From Trichoplusia ni (taxonomy: Eukaryota > Arthropoda > Insecta > Lepidoptera > Noctuidae): DNA of 64,000 nt. The notes below the pieces were generated by a model that saw only the letters and a list, made by a program, of their open reading frames with translations, was not told the DNA's origin and ran no database searches. The stretch lies in NCBI RefSeq assembly GCF_003590095.1, contig NC_039492.1:5456001-5520000 (forward strand). The letters run 5' to 3'. Both the position numbers and the translations under genes were made by a program. Position 1 is the first letter of the stretch. Each line of letters opens with the position of its first letter. This document shows, piece after piece, positions 1 to 14,300 of this stretch.

Positions 1-2216
1 CCCAGCTATTACTACTTTTTTTCGTAATTTTACAGAACCAGATAATTGGTTAAAAGCTATATTAGACCCCTAATTGCAGAGTTCAGCTTCGCTTTAACAC
101 TTTTATAAAATCCTTTAACATCGTCGCATCACATTAACTTAGTTTTAAATTGTCTTTATAGCACCACTAACAACTGCTACAGGGCTTAATCCGCGTTACT
201 AAAAGCAAGGTCTCTTTTTGTATTTAACTGAACATAATACAAAGAGTGTTCTACCACGCCTTCGTTCTTATCAAAATGCAAGAGTTTTCTTTTTTTGTTA
301 TGTTCGTCATGCACTACTATAGGCACTTATTCAATAATATCAAAATAATCAGCAAAATTTAGTTTATAAGTGGCCTTATCTGCCTGAGAAAACAAAAAAA
401 CGAGCGGACATGTGACCTCATTTGTAAACCTTAGAAGGAACAGACCACAGGCAGCCCAAACAAGATGGACTATTGATAACAAATGAACATCGGGCATGAT
501 AAGCGTCACTTTTAATACTTTTAGGTATCCGATGCGCTGTCAACTGTTACAATAACTTAATTCTTTTGGAAGAATATTTGGTTCTTGAATTCATTTTTCC
601 ATATTAAATTCAGATTATTTGAAGATTTCAGATTTTTTAGAAGTATTATCAGATGAGGCGCCAAAAGATGTTAACATTGTATTTGTATAAGACTGCATTA
701 TGCAATATTTTCTTTACTCTATATTAATGTAGCGCACTACTAGATTATTCCATAACATTTTCTAAAAGGAGCTTAATAAAAATGTTTGTTCAAAGAAAAC
801 AGATTTAAAAGATGAAATACAGAAGCTTGAATATAAACGGAGATAGTTTCTAATAATATTTGTTCGAACAGACAAAGGCACGAGGCACTATTGATTTTGA
901 TAGACGAGAAATAAGAAAAGATTCTCATTGCATTCACACTTCAGAAAACATTACTTCTATGTGCAGAATAAACCCGCTCGGCTCACTCAGAACAAATAGA
1001 GTTATGAAAACTTTAAAATTGTCAGCTAAAAGCCTTACTTACTGAAAATTTCATACCGAAAACCAGGCAAGAACACAACAGTTTGTAATTTATTCTGTAT
1101 TGTAAGCTACACGCGTAAAAAAAAGACAACATAACGCGTCTTGCATTCGTTATACCGCACGCTGCTACATTTCTGGCGCTGCCGGTCTCGAGTTCGGTGA
1201 TCTTTGTACAAATAATAAAAAGAAAATAAAAAGCAAACCGAGTTGTTATTCGGTGTTATAGCAGACGTTGCGCATAATTTTGGGGTAAAGTGGATTATAC
1301 CAACAAAGCTCGCGTCTACGTGTAAACTATTATCACAAGACGTAATAGATATTCGGTAATTTACTCAACCCGTGCCGAGTAATGACTGATCTTTTCCGGT
1401 GTTAAACGCGAACACAAAGGCGAAATCCTGATAATTTTAGTGCTATAGCCTATAGGTCTCGCGTGCACAGGCTAATAGAATGCTCGACGGAATGAGATTG
1501 CATCTAAATAGCTTTACTGGGCTGGAAGATAAACAGCCTGCTCCTTGGGCACGCAGCCCTGTCCAGGAGGTGGCATAAAGTCATAAATATTACATGGAGC
1601 CGACCGCCCTGTAATTTTAAAGGAGCCTTGTTACACTAATTAAGTTTAGCCTTGCTTTTTATCGCGATCAAATTACACTTTGTTGCATATTAAGGCGTGC
1701 AGTAAAGGTCGTGGAAATTAGCCATCGCCATGTTTGTGATGTATCCATAATATTGCATGCTGTAGCGTCTGTTATAATCACGGTTATTAATTATAAAATT
1801 CAGAATTATACTTACAGTTTAAACGCCGAATGTGGTTTCGTAGTGCTAGTGTTATATATCATGGTTGGGCTCGTATTAAATTAAAACAAGCATTGCGTCA
1901 TAGATACTGATGTTAAATGAAATGAAATATGATTTCGCTCAATTCATCTCAAATTGAAAATGACCTGATTATCAATATATGGTAATTCGGTCAGGTTACG
2001 AAGATAAATAAAGCAATCCATTCGCTTACCAAATTAATCTTAATAAATACATATTTTAACATGTAACAAATAGTGGTATAAAAATATTATGGGGCGTGTG
2101 TGAGTGGGGAACGACAAAAACAGTAGAGGGGAGCTAATGATTTCAGTTCGGCCGTTGGTCCGCTACGAGGAAAATTTATTTAGAAAAAGAAGAAAATATA
2201 TTAGGCTTTTATGAAG
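1..2216. other. Host non-coding DNA, no gene seen
   Basis: AT-rich sequence with no reading frame that resembles a protein; the short frames at 327-509 and 860-1045 are chance openings with no domain or compositional signal. A locally more GC-rich stretch around 1490-1620 is not recognised. This is most likely intergenic or intronic sequence. Confidence 0.6.
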
Positions 2217-2390
2217 TGGAGGAGCTCGGGTTAAGCTATAACTGCATGAATGAATCGATCACTGGTTAAGCTACGCTTGACACGGTTGGTCTGTAGATGG
2301 GTGACCATCTTTGTCATAACCAGTTCCTCCATGTTTCAGAAGGCACATTAAATTGTGGGCCTCGGCTGTTATTCCTACATCTTTAACAGT
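2217..2390 (+). mobile_element. 5S-rRNA-derived SINE, head module only
   Basis: The segment aligns by eye with the head of the element at 56946-57116. Both carry a block like the 5S internal promoter: GATCACTGGTTAAGC at 2257-2271 and GATGGGTGACC at 2296-2306, 39 bp apart start to start. The 5S rRNA gene has GATCACCGAAGTTAAGC and GATGGGTGACC at about 41 bp. This points to a SINE whose pol III promoter came from 5S rRNA. Similarity to the longer copy stops after the ACAGT at 2390, so the tail module is missing. The wider match to a lepidopteran SINE family is from memory. Confidence 0.65.
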
Positions 2391-3006
2391 ACGTAAAATC
2401 GAAAAAAAAGTCCCCATGGACGTAAGAAGACCCTAAAAAATTGAAAGAAACTTTTGAAAACTACATACATTTCTTCATACCTTTCGTTTCATTTCCATTA
2501 CTTAAACCACTAACTGTAAACTACCCAACTTAATAGTTAAAACCAAGAACACTTACATACTTAGATGTAAGCGGTAAGTCACGTACAACAGGTACGGACG
2601 TCCAATTTGATTATCAGAGTTTAAAATCTTTCGGAGCGAGTAGTTTTGAGCGTCGTAAACGCTTCCTGAAGCGTGCTGGGAACCTTGTACGGAATTACGG
2701 ATGTGCGATAATACACGATTATGTGAGTTTACATGTGATATCACAAGGACTTTGTGTTTACAAGGATGTTGGAGCTTAGGTAGGAAAATAGATGCAGCAT
2801 GGATGTGCTGTCCCTCTTGCTAAAAATATGTAAGTAATAATGCTGTTTCATGCATGGATTTGTGCCTGCATACACGATGTGCAGGTTTGGTGTCAATGTA
2901 GGCACAGTATTAAGGTGACTTTTTCAAAGCCATATTTACTTTCTAAATTCTACAAAAGGTGAAGGAAAAAATGGTGAGAATATTGGATGAAAGGTCGTTT
3001 TAGATT

Positions 3007-3105
3007 CCAACCCGCAGTGAGCTACCGTGGTGATCAAGGTTCAAACCTAGACGTGAAGAGGGATGTGCCCTGCCCGCTGTTCTGTGATTTTAGGGAGAAC
3101 TTTAA
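3007..3105 (+). mobile_element. Degraded lepidopteran LINE/SINE tail fragment
   Basis: The order of short blocks (CCCGCAGTGAGC, CGTGGTGATCAAGG, GAAGAGGGATGTGCCCTGCCCGCTGT) resembles a repeat tail seen widely in moth genomes, where a 'gcagtgagcagcgtggtgg' type core is followed by a 'gaggcctgtgcccagcagtggga' type core. The match is from memory and the copy is clearly diverged. No target-site duplication was found. Confidence 0.4.
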
Positions 3106-5659
3106 GGCGCTTTAACAAATTAATTTTAAGTGAAACCTTCCTTATTAAAGACAATTTCACACGAAATATATCTTTATTACAGGGTTTGCGTTGCGTTTGC
3201 AACCTTATTTCCTTCCCTTCCATAATAAAATGATCAAAGGGAACAATCTTTATTGTCCCCTATGCATAAGAAAGCAAATAACATAAATATCCTCATGTAA
3301 TATAAGTAGTTCGTAACGTTTTTCATAGCCGGTTTCCTTAACACTGGTGTAAACAGTTTTTCCTCAATTTACCATTTTCCCTACTAATGCGGTCTTTGTA
3401 TGATGCTCAGAGTTTTTGTTTTAACTGGACACGGCGCTAGGACCCTAAGGGAAATCAGTATAGGTCTGCTTGTTATTTCTATACGGTCCTGCCTCTTAGC
3501 TGATGTATGTAATTCTATTCATTTGTCTGTGTCGTTGCGGTCGGCATATATTAATAATAATTTATTGGGTGTTATAAGATGTGTTTTTTCGTGCGAGAAT
3601 ATAATAGGTGAAAGAGATGTCTGAATTTTGCTGACTACTGTATCATTTTATCAAAAGTGAAAAAATATAGTTACTGTTTGTGATTTATTAATAAATAATG
3701 CACCGGTTTACTCATGCGTATTTATCGTTCCACTCGCGACTCCGCCGCTGCGTCAGCTCATGATTAAGGATTCCAGTTGGGACCGTAACTACATAGTCAA
3801 GCGGTCCCGATATATCCGCATCAGTAAACCATTGCAACATTTCATAATTTCTTTTGCCAATTGTCTTTATTACAAAAAAGCTAGCTTAAAAAAGGGATCA
3901 TTCAGACTTTTTTAATAACATCCAAATCTCGTAGAATGTAAATAGTTCCACAAAGTGAATATTACACTTAAGAACATTTTTTTCCGTAATCACTCACCCC
4001 AATCGACTATCACTAAGCAGATGCCTATCACAGCCTATTAAGGTAGCACCATATAGTACTCATAATTATGTCAAACAATTGTAATCACACGTGAATGGTA
4101 ATCTAGGTACAAGTCTAGGACACTAATCGCGTGTAGCGCAGTACTAATGTACTAGCTAATTGTTTAGACATTACTCGACTAATTTAGGCCGTCGTTAACA
4201 CTTGGCTTAACTTATTTTTATGACGATTAGCGATAAATATACACGTGTTAATTGTACTTTGATATTGTTTTCTTTCTATTTTGGATACAATTATAAATAT
4301 TGCGTGGTTTTTATTAATGCTTGTAATATGTCAATGTGATACAAAGAAGGACGTAAAAGTTTTAAATGAAAAAACACGACAAAATAAATAAACATCGGAC
4401 TTTGAAATCCATACTTTGGAAACAGACTCTTTTGAATAAAGAACCAGCGAGTAACTGCTTGCTCACTTTTTGGTTTGTGGTTAGAAATTCAAATTTCAAA
4501 TTTGATAACATGTTTTTTTTTTAAGAAACTAAGTAACAAGTTTAAATAAAACTTTTTTAATTATACTTTAACACGAAAGAGGAAGAAATTCCAAATGCTA
4601 ATTCTAACGTATAGCTATCACACATTACCATGATTAACAGCTTATTTGTCCAGAAGCTTGCGTGTCGGGGTTGCCCTTTAAACTTTATTCACAAAGGCAA
4701 CACTGCAGATAGGACTCGGAACTCGATTAGAATTGCTAAACATCTAATGCCTTCCCATGATCCTTCGCTACTGAATGTTGGTGCCATGCTACAACACTAT
4801 AACCTGCTTATTTAAACAACACTATCTTTGCAGGTCACAAAGTAAGTTTTATGAGATGCCTGATAACAAAAAACATTTAAACATTTCTTTTTAAATAAAA
4901 AGTATTCTTTTCCGTTGTGTTGCGAAAAGAAAATTCACTGACGAAAGTTTCGGTAAATGTTATAAAGATTTGCGAGAAAATATTAGAAGGGATCTCGAAA
5001 TTGGTTAAGGGCAAGGCCCACAAAATCAATCTCGAAACTAATTTTAAAGTAAAATCTAAACAATTCTCAATATCGGGATTGTTTGTTACTTGGGAGTGTC
5101 AGGGCGTGGGGTCGAGTCCCTACCGTGCGTCGATCGATCAGCTGAGACGTTTCATGGTAAATACGACCCAACTTGAACATCTTGATAACTTACTTCGCAG
5201 TAGTGACTTAAGGGTTAAGCGTAATACAGTCGTTCGAATGATTACACTAATTGTTGCCTCAATTTAATCTTTAGTTCATGTAATCGTGCTTCACTGGCCT
5301 TTCTTATCAATCTAAAAATAAATAAATTCAACTCGAACTAATCTAGCCGGCTAGACTGATAAGGGTGCCAAGCTATGTGAACAACCTTCACCGAGGACTT
5401 GACCTGAGGATAGTCCCAGGTAGGTAATAACGTTATCGCCAGACAGCATATCATGAAACACAAATAGAGCACGATAGGCTGATAGCAGTCTTAATTAAAT
5501 TCACGTGGAGTTCTCCATAAGTAAAAAACCACAGATATAGGAACATTGTGCAACTTTTTATTACCTAAAAATAGCTTGAATGCACGAATAGCAAAGTGGT
5601 ACAGCTTACGAACTTTGAGCAACGTACGGCGGGTTCCTTCCCGTGGAGGTCCATCGGAG

Positions 5660-5745
5660 TAGTCCACGAATGCTTGTTCAGTATCTCAGTGTGTTTGAGC
5701 ATGTGACTTGATGCGTGGGACTTCCTCGGTACGAAATTAAAAAAT
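5660..5745 (+). mobile_element. Possible degraded SINE tail
   Basis: The run CCACGAATGCTTGTTCAG followed by a TCTCAGTGTGTTTGAGCATGTGACTTG-like stretch resembles the segment at 15969-16030 (CACGAATGCTTGTTCTGAG, then TGTGTATGTGACTTGCATG). Both resemble the tail of tRNA-derived moth SINEs. The call rests on this internal similarity plus memory of the family. Confidence 0.35.
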
Positions 5746-6775
5746 AAAGGTTTATGTACCACAATGCAAGTAAACCTTATTCTTTCGAGTATATAAAAAC
5801 ATGATAGCTATCCCTTTCCTTCTTTATCACAGAAAACATTGATGTTTACTCTACCAACTCCTACTCAGTTACTCACCAAACTCAAGCGGTCAAGTTATAT
5901 TAGCTATACGTCAACAGATCAAGTTAATTTACCATGTAACCTGACCCCTCAGAACTACTTCCTATATCGCTTCCCGGACACGACTCGGTGTCGAGAACAC
6001 GCCGGTTGCGTGCACGCAGTTGTTGCATGTTCACATCAACCCCTTATCACGTAGCAATTAAACGTAGAACAAATAACAAAGGAAATTGCGATATGCAAAA
6101 TTAAACCTTACGGCGTTGTTTTAAATGGCTTTTTAAAGGTCAATTTGTTGAATGATGGTGGTTGATTGGTCTGAGTTTATGTTTGATTTAGATTACTGGT
6201 AATTGTAGGCTTTTGATCGTCAAGGTGTTGAATTAAGATTTTTATTTTATGGAGTTTACTTTTACTACTCAAAATTATGACTTGTTTTTAAAATCCATTC
6301 CGCCTTGAAGTTGCACATATTTTCCAGAACTATAACAAGACAAAAATTGGAATACCTTACATATATATATTATTTCAATTTTTCATTTTATGTCATTTTA
6401 AAGGACCTCTATTGCTTTTCAGGAGTATAATAAATAAGGAAAGAAAGTTACCCATTTTAGTTCAAATAATTATAACTTTCGTCAAACTAAAAGATACCTT
6501 ACAGAAACAGAAGCACAATCTATAAGTATTCCTGATATACTACGACAAAATGTATTACTACTTAGGCAAGGGGTTGTGGACATTACGCAAGCCATGACAA
6601 AGATTGAATAGAAAATGAGTAAGCCATCGCAAGCGAAACGAAATCGTAGTATTCTTCATTCTAAATATAGAACCTATATTTAGAAAGGAATGAGCTGACA
6701 CGTCAAACGTAACAGACTGGAGTAATACATTACGAACATTTCGCGTGACGACTTTATTACAACTGCGAAATCGAA

Positions 6776-6800
6776 ATCGAAAACGAAAATAAAACTGCGT
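6776..6800. repeat. Short impure CGAAAT-type simple repeat
   Basis: Four decaying units of CGAAAT/CGAAAA run in a row. On the minus strand they give an artificial run of FR dipeptides in a chance reading frame, which should not be taken as a protein signal. Confidence 0.6.
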
Positions 6801-8032
6801 AAATCGATTACAAAAGTAGAGCCTACAAAAGTTCTTAAGAACAGACACGGTCTGATTAAACAGAAGTTAGCACGCCGAGGATTTACGGCAGCGGTCTAAT
6901 AAAAACTTCGTCGACACGACATCGCATGACCACTTCCTTATTTTGAATAGTAAAACGCGTTTATGGGATGGTGAAGCGGGATCGGCACGCACTTGCCCTC
7001 GGCACCCGATTAACGTGCGAATTTCGACGAGCACGACTTCGCGCACGAACTCGAGAATAATTTCCCGATGAAATTAAGATAGCATTGTGCGAGCTATCTC
7101 ATTTCCTAAATGCATTTTGCTAAATCAGTTTCGTAAGAGCGTTGTGGTTTGTATTGGCTAGGGTCGGTCCTGTCCTGATCCTTGCCACCGTTTCCTGTGT
7201 CTTCGTTTGTGTTGTTTTATGTTTGTGTAAATTGCGTTTTTTTTTATATAACTACATAAAATATTGTTATAAAACAGAGTTATTTATCTGTATGTGTAAA
7301 TTAATGTAGTCAAAAGTTTGAAACAAAATTTTGAAATGTATTTGACAATACTTGCTCTTACTGATAAACATACATAAAACGAATCTGAAAGTCAAAACTA
7401 AGTAGGTTTAGCTTTATATCTACATGCTCCTACACGTGTACGTTAAAAAAGTCTTCATATACTTTCCACGGATTAAAAAACAAACAAAAGTAACAACTCA
7501 ACCTTTAATTAATCAAATTAACCGTACAAACAACCTGAGTCAATCATTCCACAAATAACAAAAGAATAAAGGTCCCATTTAAAAACCAAAGGAGAAAATT
7601 AAACAAAAGAAATCCGAAACAAAAGCTTGCACATGCAAATTCGAGCCACGAAACGTTTTAACTCGTATCACTGGCCGCAAAAGCATTTAAAAAGCATCGA
7701 AAGTTCGCTGTAAAATGATCGGTACATCGTTTAATCTAGCAATTAATAATTGTCGAGTGGTTCGGGCTAATATTGAATGGGATCGCCAAATATTTTGTGG
7801 ACTGTGACCGGTCGGGCCGAGCGTGTTACAGCCATGTTCAGTCGTCCGCACATGTTTGACACTGTTATTGAATGAAAGTGTTTTGACAATACATCAAGTG
7901 TATGCGAATGTGATGGCTGTAGTTCACACGCGATGGGAATCAACATTTGTTTAATCTGTAATTGTGCGCGTTCCATTTATGCCTGATACTTTATACTCAT
8001 TACGACTAGTAAAAGTGGTAAAATTCATAATG

Positions 8033-8050
8033 AAATTGTTTAAACAATTT
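8033..8050. repeat. Perfect 18-bp palindrome
   Basis: AAATTGTTTAAACAATTT equals its own reverse complement. It lies in AT-rich DNA, and no function can be assigned. Confidence 0.8.
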
Positions 8051-11000
8051 TGATAGCATTATTACGAGCACGGATTATTGAAAATAAACCTCTGATTTAT
8101 ATTTAGCCGGTATGTGGCTGCGGTGAACATACAACCCAATTTATGTTGTAGCCAAGTAACAAGTAATATGTTGCGGAAACTTGGAATTTTGACGATAAAT
8201 TGTTCAGCTATTAGTTTTGTTATGCACTTTCCGAGTAGAGTTTGAAACGGGATACCGAAGAAATATGTTTGTCAACTGAAATGTCGAGGGATTTATATTG
8301 ACAAGTAAACTAAGATCGAATGAGAAATGTTGCCATACTCGGCTGCGTTCGAATAACTTGCCAACTTTTTCCATCAGCTATGTTGTATTGGTCTGCTATA
8401 ATTTAAACAACTTACACAGTAAAACAAATGAATTCGGGGCCGGCCAGCCGCCTCCTTTTATTAAAATTCGAGCCGTAAGTTCGGAACTTCGACATCGTGA
8501 ACTGAGACATTTCTCGAAAAAGTGGCCGCTTCCAAACTCTACTGGTTTATGATTTAGCTTCAGTAAGCCAGATTTTTACGAGTTAACTTTTCTGATATAA
8601 TACTCGAAAACTGGGACCGTTTTGGGAGAAGTGATTAAACATGAAATTTGCATTTGCACAAACAGCCAATCGTTAATGATAGAGATAGGTATTAAGTACT
8701 TTTAGAACAAGAACGAACTTTTGTGTTCGGATGAAGTGGAGCGATTGTGATGGTGACGGTTGGGATTCGGATGACTTTGGTGTTGCGTGATGTGTGGTGC
8801 TGGCGCCCCCGATAGTGTAAACATCCTACATCATTATGACGCGGTTACAATGGCGGATATGGTCCCTCGTCCCGGAGGACACGATAACTAAAGATACAGA
8901 TGTGTTCCTTGTTAACCGCACATCGCTGTATTGTATGAGTAATTGGGCGTAGTGCTCACACATGACATGTCGGTCTGAACATTGCAAATTGCTTCCTTAT
9001 GAATAATTTATTACACATTGTTATAATTGCGGGCTTTTGTAGCGTGAATGTAAATTGTAGAAATTATTTTGGCAGCTCGGGTTTCATTAGTTTCTCGTAT
9101 ATTTTAAACGCCATAAAACTAAGTCTTATCTTTAATGGCGTTTTAGGTATGAGTTTTTAACTGGATAGACCTAAACTGAATAGTCGCTGATTGCTGGATT
9201 GCACTGGTAAAGGTGTCTACAAAGCAAAGGCGAAATTTCGCCTCGTTAAAAAATGCCGCGTTAGGTTCCTAAAGGATCGGGAAGAAAACGTGAGGAGAGA
9301 GCCATTACGCTTGATACTAAAGATTTTAAAGGTGCTCTATACTTACATCGTGTATTTTAACGTTATTAAAGGGAGCTGTTAATGTAAAATTCTGCCAAAG
9401 AGGCACCTTGAAGTTGCAGTCTTAAAAAAATCGTTTTTTTATGTGATGTGTTAGAATAATACTTCAGCGAGTTGAAATAAACAATTTTTTTCGACAAAGC
9501 TTGCTAATAAGAGTTTAATTAAAAATCTACATAATTATTCCGTACGGTGGATAAAAAAAAATTGGATATAAAAATACTTAGATAACATGCATCAAATATA
9601 AGGGCAATGTGTAGTTGAAAGGGCCAACCTTATTTGTATTTGAGAGAATTTTTTTTCTTAAGAATATTTTTAATTTTTCTTCTCAATATTGAGATTAAAT
9701 TGAATCTTGCTAATACAATGCAATATAGCACTTATGTTAAAGATGTAATTCTCCAGGCCACTTTGTTTACATCAATAAAGTATGCTTAACGTATCGATTT
9801 AAGATAAATAACCGAAATTATTACAGATCCTTGTAGTGTATACAATATCTCGTGTAACTAAACCTTGGAGCCATCTTGATAATTTTACCATAAGTAAAAT
9901 ATAGTTTTAGGAGCATTGCCAGAAGTGTGTATAGAGTTCCTTGAACCCAATACGCATAGTGGAGTAGGAATGAAAAGGGGAATAATATGGTTGCTGCAAC
10001 TTGACTTGTAACATATAACGGAACTTGTTACAAGACGTGTTTCAGTCATAATATGATGCACACAAGCATTTTAGTGGATGTGGGTGGTTAATCTTCGAAC
10101 ACGTTACTATTGTTTATATATTTGTACAAAAAAAAAAAGAAAAATGTAGTCGGTTCCACCAAGAAACATTTAATAAAGTTAGTTTTTTTACATTGCACGT
10201 GTCTGTAAAAAGAACAAAACTTAAAAAAACCAATAATTAAAACGAAGATAGTAAAAGCTAACAACCCCGTTTGAAAACATTGTTCCATGGCAGACGAAAA
10301 AAAAAATAACTAAAAAAAGGTATCTTTGAAAGAGCAGAATTCGCTTTTGAGTCGCGTTTAGGTGAGAATTTAATTAATTTCAACGTTTCAAGCGCGCTAT
10401 TCGTCCTGCGAAGTGGAATCCATAAAACCTAATGGACTTTCGCTGTCTAGAATAAGGTAATTTTGCGTGAGACCTCTCACGAGTCACGACCGTCCTGCAA
10501 ATTGCAATCTTGCTTGGATTTGCACAAATTATTGTGGTATGTGAGAATGAAGTATCACAGTGATATCACAAACATCGGTTGAAAATGGAATTACGAAATA
10601 AAGCTGTAAAATAAATTAAAAAAAACTGTTTTTTTATTAAATTGACTGTTGCGGACGTTTGTTCTGAGATGTCATTCAATCAACTTTTGACACTTCTTTA
10701 ACTTTTGCGATAACAGGACCAATTTCCAGGTCAAAAGAAAATTAAATCAGCGCGCCTTCTAAAGGGATGGTGTCTAATGCAATGGCGATGTACCTACCGA
10801 TAAAGGACGGGCGCAAGGACGCCGCAGGCTGCGTCAAAATTTTGTCGATTACGTAATTTCTATTCAAAGTAGATCTGAGACCCTGGGCCAAGTCACCGAG
10901 TGGCTCGGCCGGGCAGGGTTGCCAAAACACAGCTCGGGGAGGACTCGGCGATATCTACTCAAGGGGCGATCCCTGAGGAGACATCTTTAGAAATTCAAAT

Positions 11001-11290
11001 GGCTGAGATCTATCCAACGGGACTAGACATGTAACGGTATACCAAATATTACGGCCAGAGTGGTGACCCTAAACTATTATTTTATTGCGCTATGTGAAGT
11101 CTCAATTTGAACGTATTTAAGTGTCATTTTTAACACTCAAATAGTACTGCATCTAAAACTGCTATGAAAATTTAACTACGTACAGTCAAAAACATAATCC
11201 TTAGCTAAATTTGTCGCTAAAAATATCGTATATAAATATTGAAAGTAGTAATCGTTTCCGGAGGGTAAATGTAAATTTTGTATCAAGGTT

Positions 11291-11302
11291 CGTGACGTCA
11301 CG
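11291..11302. promoter_or_regulatory. CRE-like palindrome CGTGACGTCACG
   Basis: A perfect 12-bp palindrome containing TGACGTCA, the consensus for CREB/ATF bZIP dimers. It recurs in the second copy at 32522-32533. Whether it is bound is unknown; no gene start is visible nearby. Confidence 0.3.
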
Positions 11303-14300
11303 ATGCCGACGGCGCTAACGTTGCGTCGGGATAGGTATCAAAGAGTTTTGCACGAGCCGATATAGATCGCTGTGTGTTAATAGACATGTTCGCAACTAGT
11401 TTAATAGATTTAAAAAGTTTTCAATAGCTGGGAGAGTTTGTTTGAAAATATTAACGATTATATCGGCGTAACACGCGAGGATCCAATGTTTGTTGACTGC
11501 GATACTCTGTATGTCTATGATAATATTATAAATTGGAAATAAATATAACATATTATTCCCTGATTTAATGTTACGAGTGGGTAGATACGTTCAGCTAAGC
11601 TAGATTGCATACAGACATGTTTGAATTCTTAGTTTTTACGTTTAAATATAACATTAAAATAAATGTATTCAAACAGATAATTAAATTTTCATACCTACAT
11701 ATATATTTACTATATAAACTATCAGTTCTTGCCATTGTGATTGAAAATACGACAAAGCTACAATTCCGTCTAAAAAATGTAAACACCCATTCTTATACGA
11801 AACAACCTCATTTCAACCCCATGAAAAAGGTTGTATCTAAAAAGGTTTTATATGTCGCGTGCCTAATCTCCGCGGCCGTGCCTCATAAACGTCAAGTGCA
11901 CTGGTGATCAAAGCTTACCCTTAGTTTATGATTTAACAACTGGGGGTCTACTACGACTTCTAAAATTAATACTGTTGCAGTGATGAAGCGAGACACCGCT
12001 TTAGCGAATAGGGCTGTCTCTTTTCCGCAACAGTGACAGCCTAAATTCGAGAGTTGTTGGTAGAGCCCTGGTTCCCACTCCCCCATTACGTGTTCCTCTG
12101 TAATATTTGAGGTGCTCCTTCCTATAATATGAGAAGCAGCATAAATTGATTCTTGCACGCGCATATACTATTATGGACACGCATATGACACACTTCCTTT
12201 GATCCAAAGCAAAGTGAAATATTGACATAGACGTCGGCATCGTAAACTGTCGATATTACGCTATCTTCACACAACTTATATCAGTATTAATAGTCGGTCG
12301 TAAAGTTAATTTATTGACTTATATCGCGGTAGTTTATTGACAAAAAATAATGTTGGGCTAAGCTCTTTGGTCCTTAAGTCCCTTTCATCGAGTTTACTAC
12401 TTAAAAAAATATGATTTTTATAAACAAAAGAGTTTTGATACTAAAAAGTTTCGTAGCACAGTTGATTTACTTTTTAATTCTTCACTTAGAAGATAGCCTT
12501 TTATTACGTTAATACGTTCATTCATTCGTTTTCTTTACCAAAATAAAGTGTGTATTAATAAAGCTAAGGCGAAACTTTCTCTTTACATATTGCGCTAACT
12601 TCTTTATTTATCTTCTATTCACGTTTTAAAACATGAATAATTTATTTGAGTTTCACTTCACGAAAGAAGTTTGCTTAAGAAAACCGATCTTTTAATTTTG
12701 TAAGTCAGAACATTTTTTAGTCTAAATTTATTTTCGAGCATATTCTATTTTTATAGACTGTATGTGTGTATATGTGTAATACTGTATAAAAAGAAACAAT
12801 TAAAAAATATTACAGCCAGGTAATGTTGTGCATTTTGGAGATTTCTTGAGAAACAATTTACGAAAAACATGCACTAAATTTTACAAAGACGGCACAAGGC
12901 ATTAAAAAACAAAATGGATGCAAAGACAAAACGAATTACGCCCGCATGTGTACGGTGTATTTGTATTTACGAGCGGTAACGCAATGCTATTCCCAAAGCT
13001 GCTTCCTAAAACTAGCCTCAGAAAACAAAAGCGAGTGATAACTCTACATTTTTGCATATTCGGAACAAAACGGAACATAGTACTGCATTATGCCGATGTC
13101 AGACCGAAAAAGAAACACCTACTCCACCTCTATCTTCCCACCGACTATATCTGGCGACTAATGGAAATATTATCTTAATGGAACCTCGAGAATGCTTCAT
13201 AAAGGCGTTGACTGACCAATTATCGTGCTGGATTCTGAATATAAATTCAATTGTAGAGTCTTCGTCACAATTTAGCACCAAAAAGATAGGATATAAAAAC
13301 TTTTTTTTAATTAAGTTTCCACTATTAGGTAATAGGGTCGACATTTTCTGGATGACATTTGCCTACTGAAAGAATTTTCGCCGCCGCCGTGCATTTAATC
13401 AGCTGATCGGTATATGACACACTACCCAAGCATGCACTTAACATAAGACGCAAAAGACATAATTATTATCTTGATAGAAATGACAGCAGGATTTGATGTG
13501 AAGGTTACCCATATTAATATGACGTGTTATCCGTAACTCCGTTCTCTATAAATCACTCGCTCTGCTAATGGGATGCGCTGAGCGCGCCCACTTCTGGGAA
13601 TCAATACTCGTAATCACACCACAGCACATTTTACACCACTAATTACATAAACTGGTATGATACAATTAGAATTTGTACTGATTGCACTATTATAACAAGT
13701 ATTTGCAGATTTGAATGTTGAACAAGCCCCGTTACTGCGGTTTTGGGTAATCAAGTTTAGAAAATTGCTTTTAATGGCGGTTTAATTCGGTTCCGATACA
13801 AAATAAATATAGATAAATAAATGAAGCCACTTAAATACCACTTAAAAATCCAATTAGAGACAAGATCTATGAAACTCCGCTACATAATTAGCAGATAGCG
13901 CGTCTATTCCATCTCAAGAACTTGAAAGAAAATACAAAACCGTAAGACTCTTAATTAAGATATTAATTTCAGAGAAAACTTTCTAATTAAAACGCAAACG
14001 TTAAACGACAATAAACAGAATGTTCGAAACGTGCGCATCACGCAGTTCGAACGAAGTTTAAGGGGAAGCTTCGCAAAACGTCTTTATTTGACTCTCGAAA
14101 GCAACTTTGCAAAGTCTCGACCGTTTTCCGTTCAAAGGTATCATTTTGTGAGTTTGGACAAACTTTAACAGTTTATCAATGCTAGAGTGGTGCCCAACAG
14201 ACGTTTTTAAGCACAATAAAATGCAAAGGAGCGGAGCTAATTAACGTCGAAATATTCTGTATTTTTTCACTGGCGACAAAAAAGTACTCCTGGTCTGAAA

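Larger units (their letters stand above)
2391..8946. other. Host non-coding DNA with degraded repeat fragments
   Basis: No convincing exon is visible. The longest frame (4917-5267, 116 residues) lacks an ATG start and any recognisable motif. The stretch holds degraded interspersed-repeat fragments near 3007 and 5660, a short GAAATC-like repeat at 6776-6800 and a palindrome at 8033-8050. The rest shows nothing specific. Confidence 0.55.

Noticed and set aside
4917..5267. 116-residue frame, longest in the unique left flank
   Set aside because: It has no ATG at its start, no recognisable domain and no supporting splice structure. The GGGTCGAGTCCC at about 5109-5120 looks like a weak B box and suggests a decayed SINE instead.
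6558..6848. FRFRFR-containing 96-residue frame
   Set aside because: Translation of a short simple repeat; no other protein feature.
11892..12164. Cys-containing 90-residue minus-strand frame (GCHCCGKE)
   Set aside because: The C-terminal part changes between the two copies after an indel, and no family is recognised. It may be an unidentified repeat, but coding is unsupported.
13052..13369. Overlapping frames of 105, 86 and 81 residues on both strands
   Set aside because: All are disrupted or altered in the second copy at 34277-34701 by homopolymer indels, and none has a domain.
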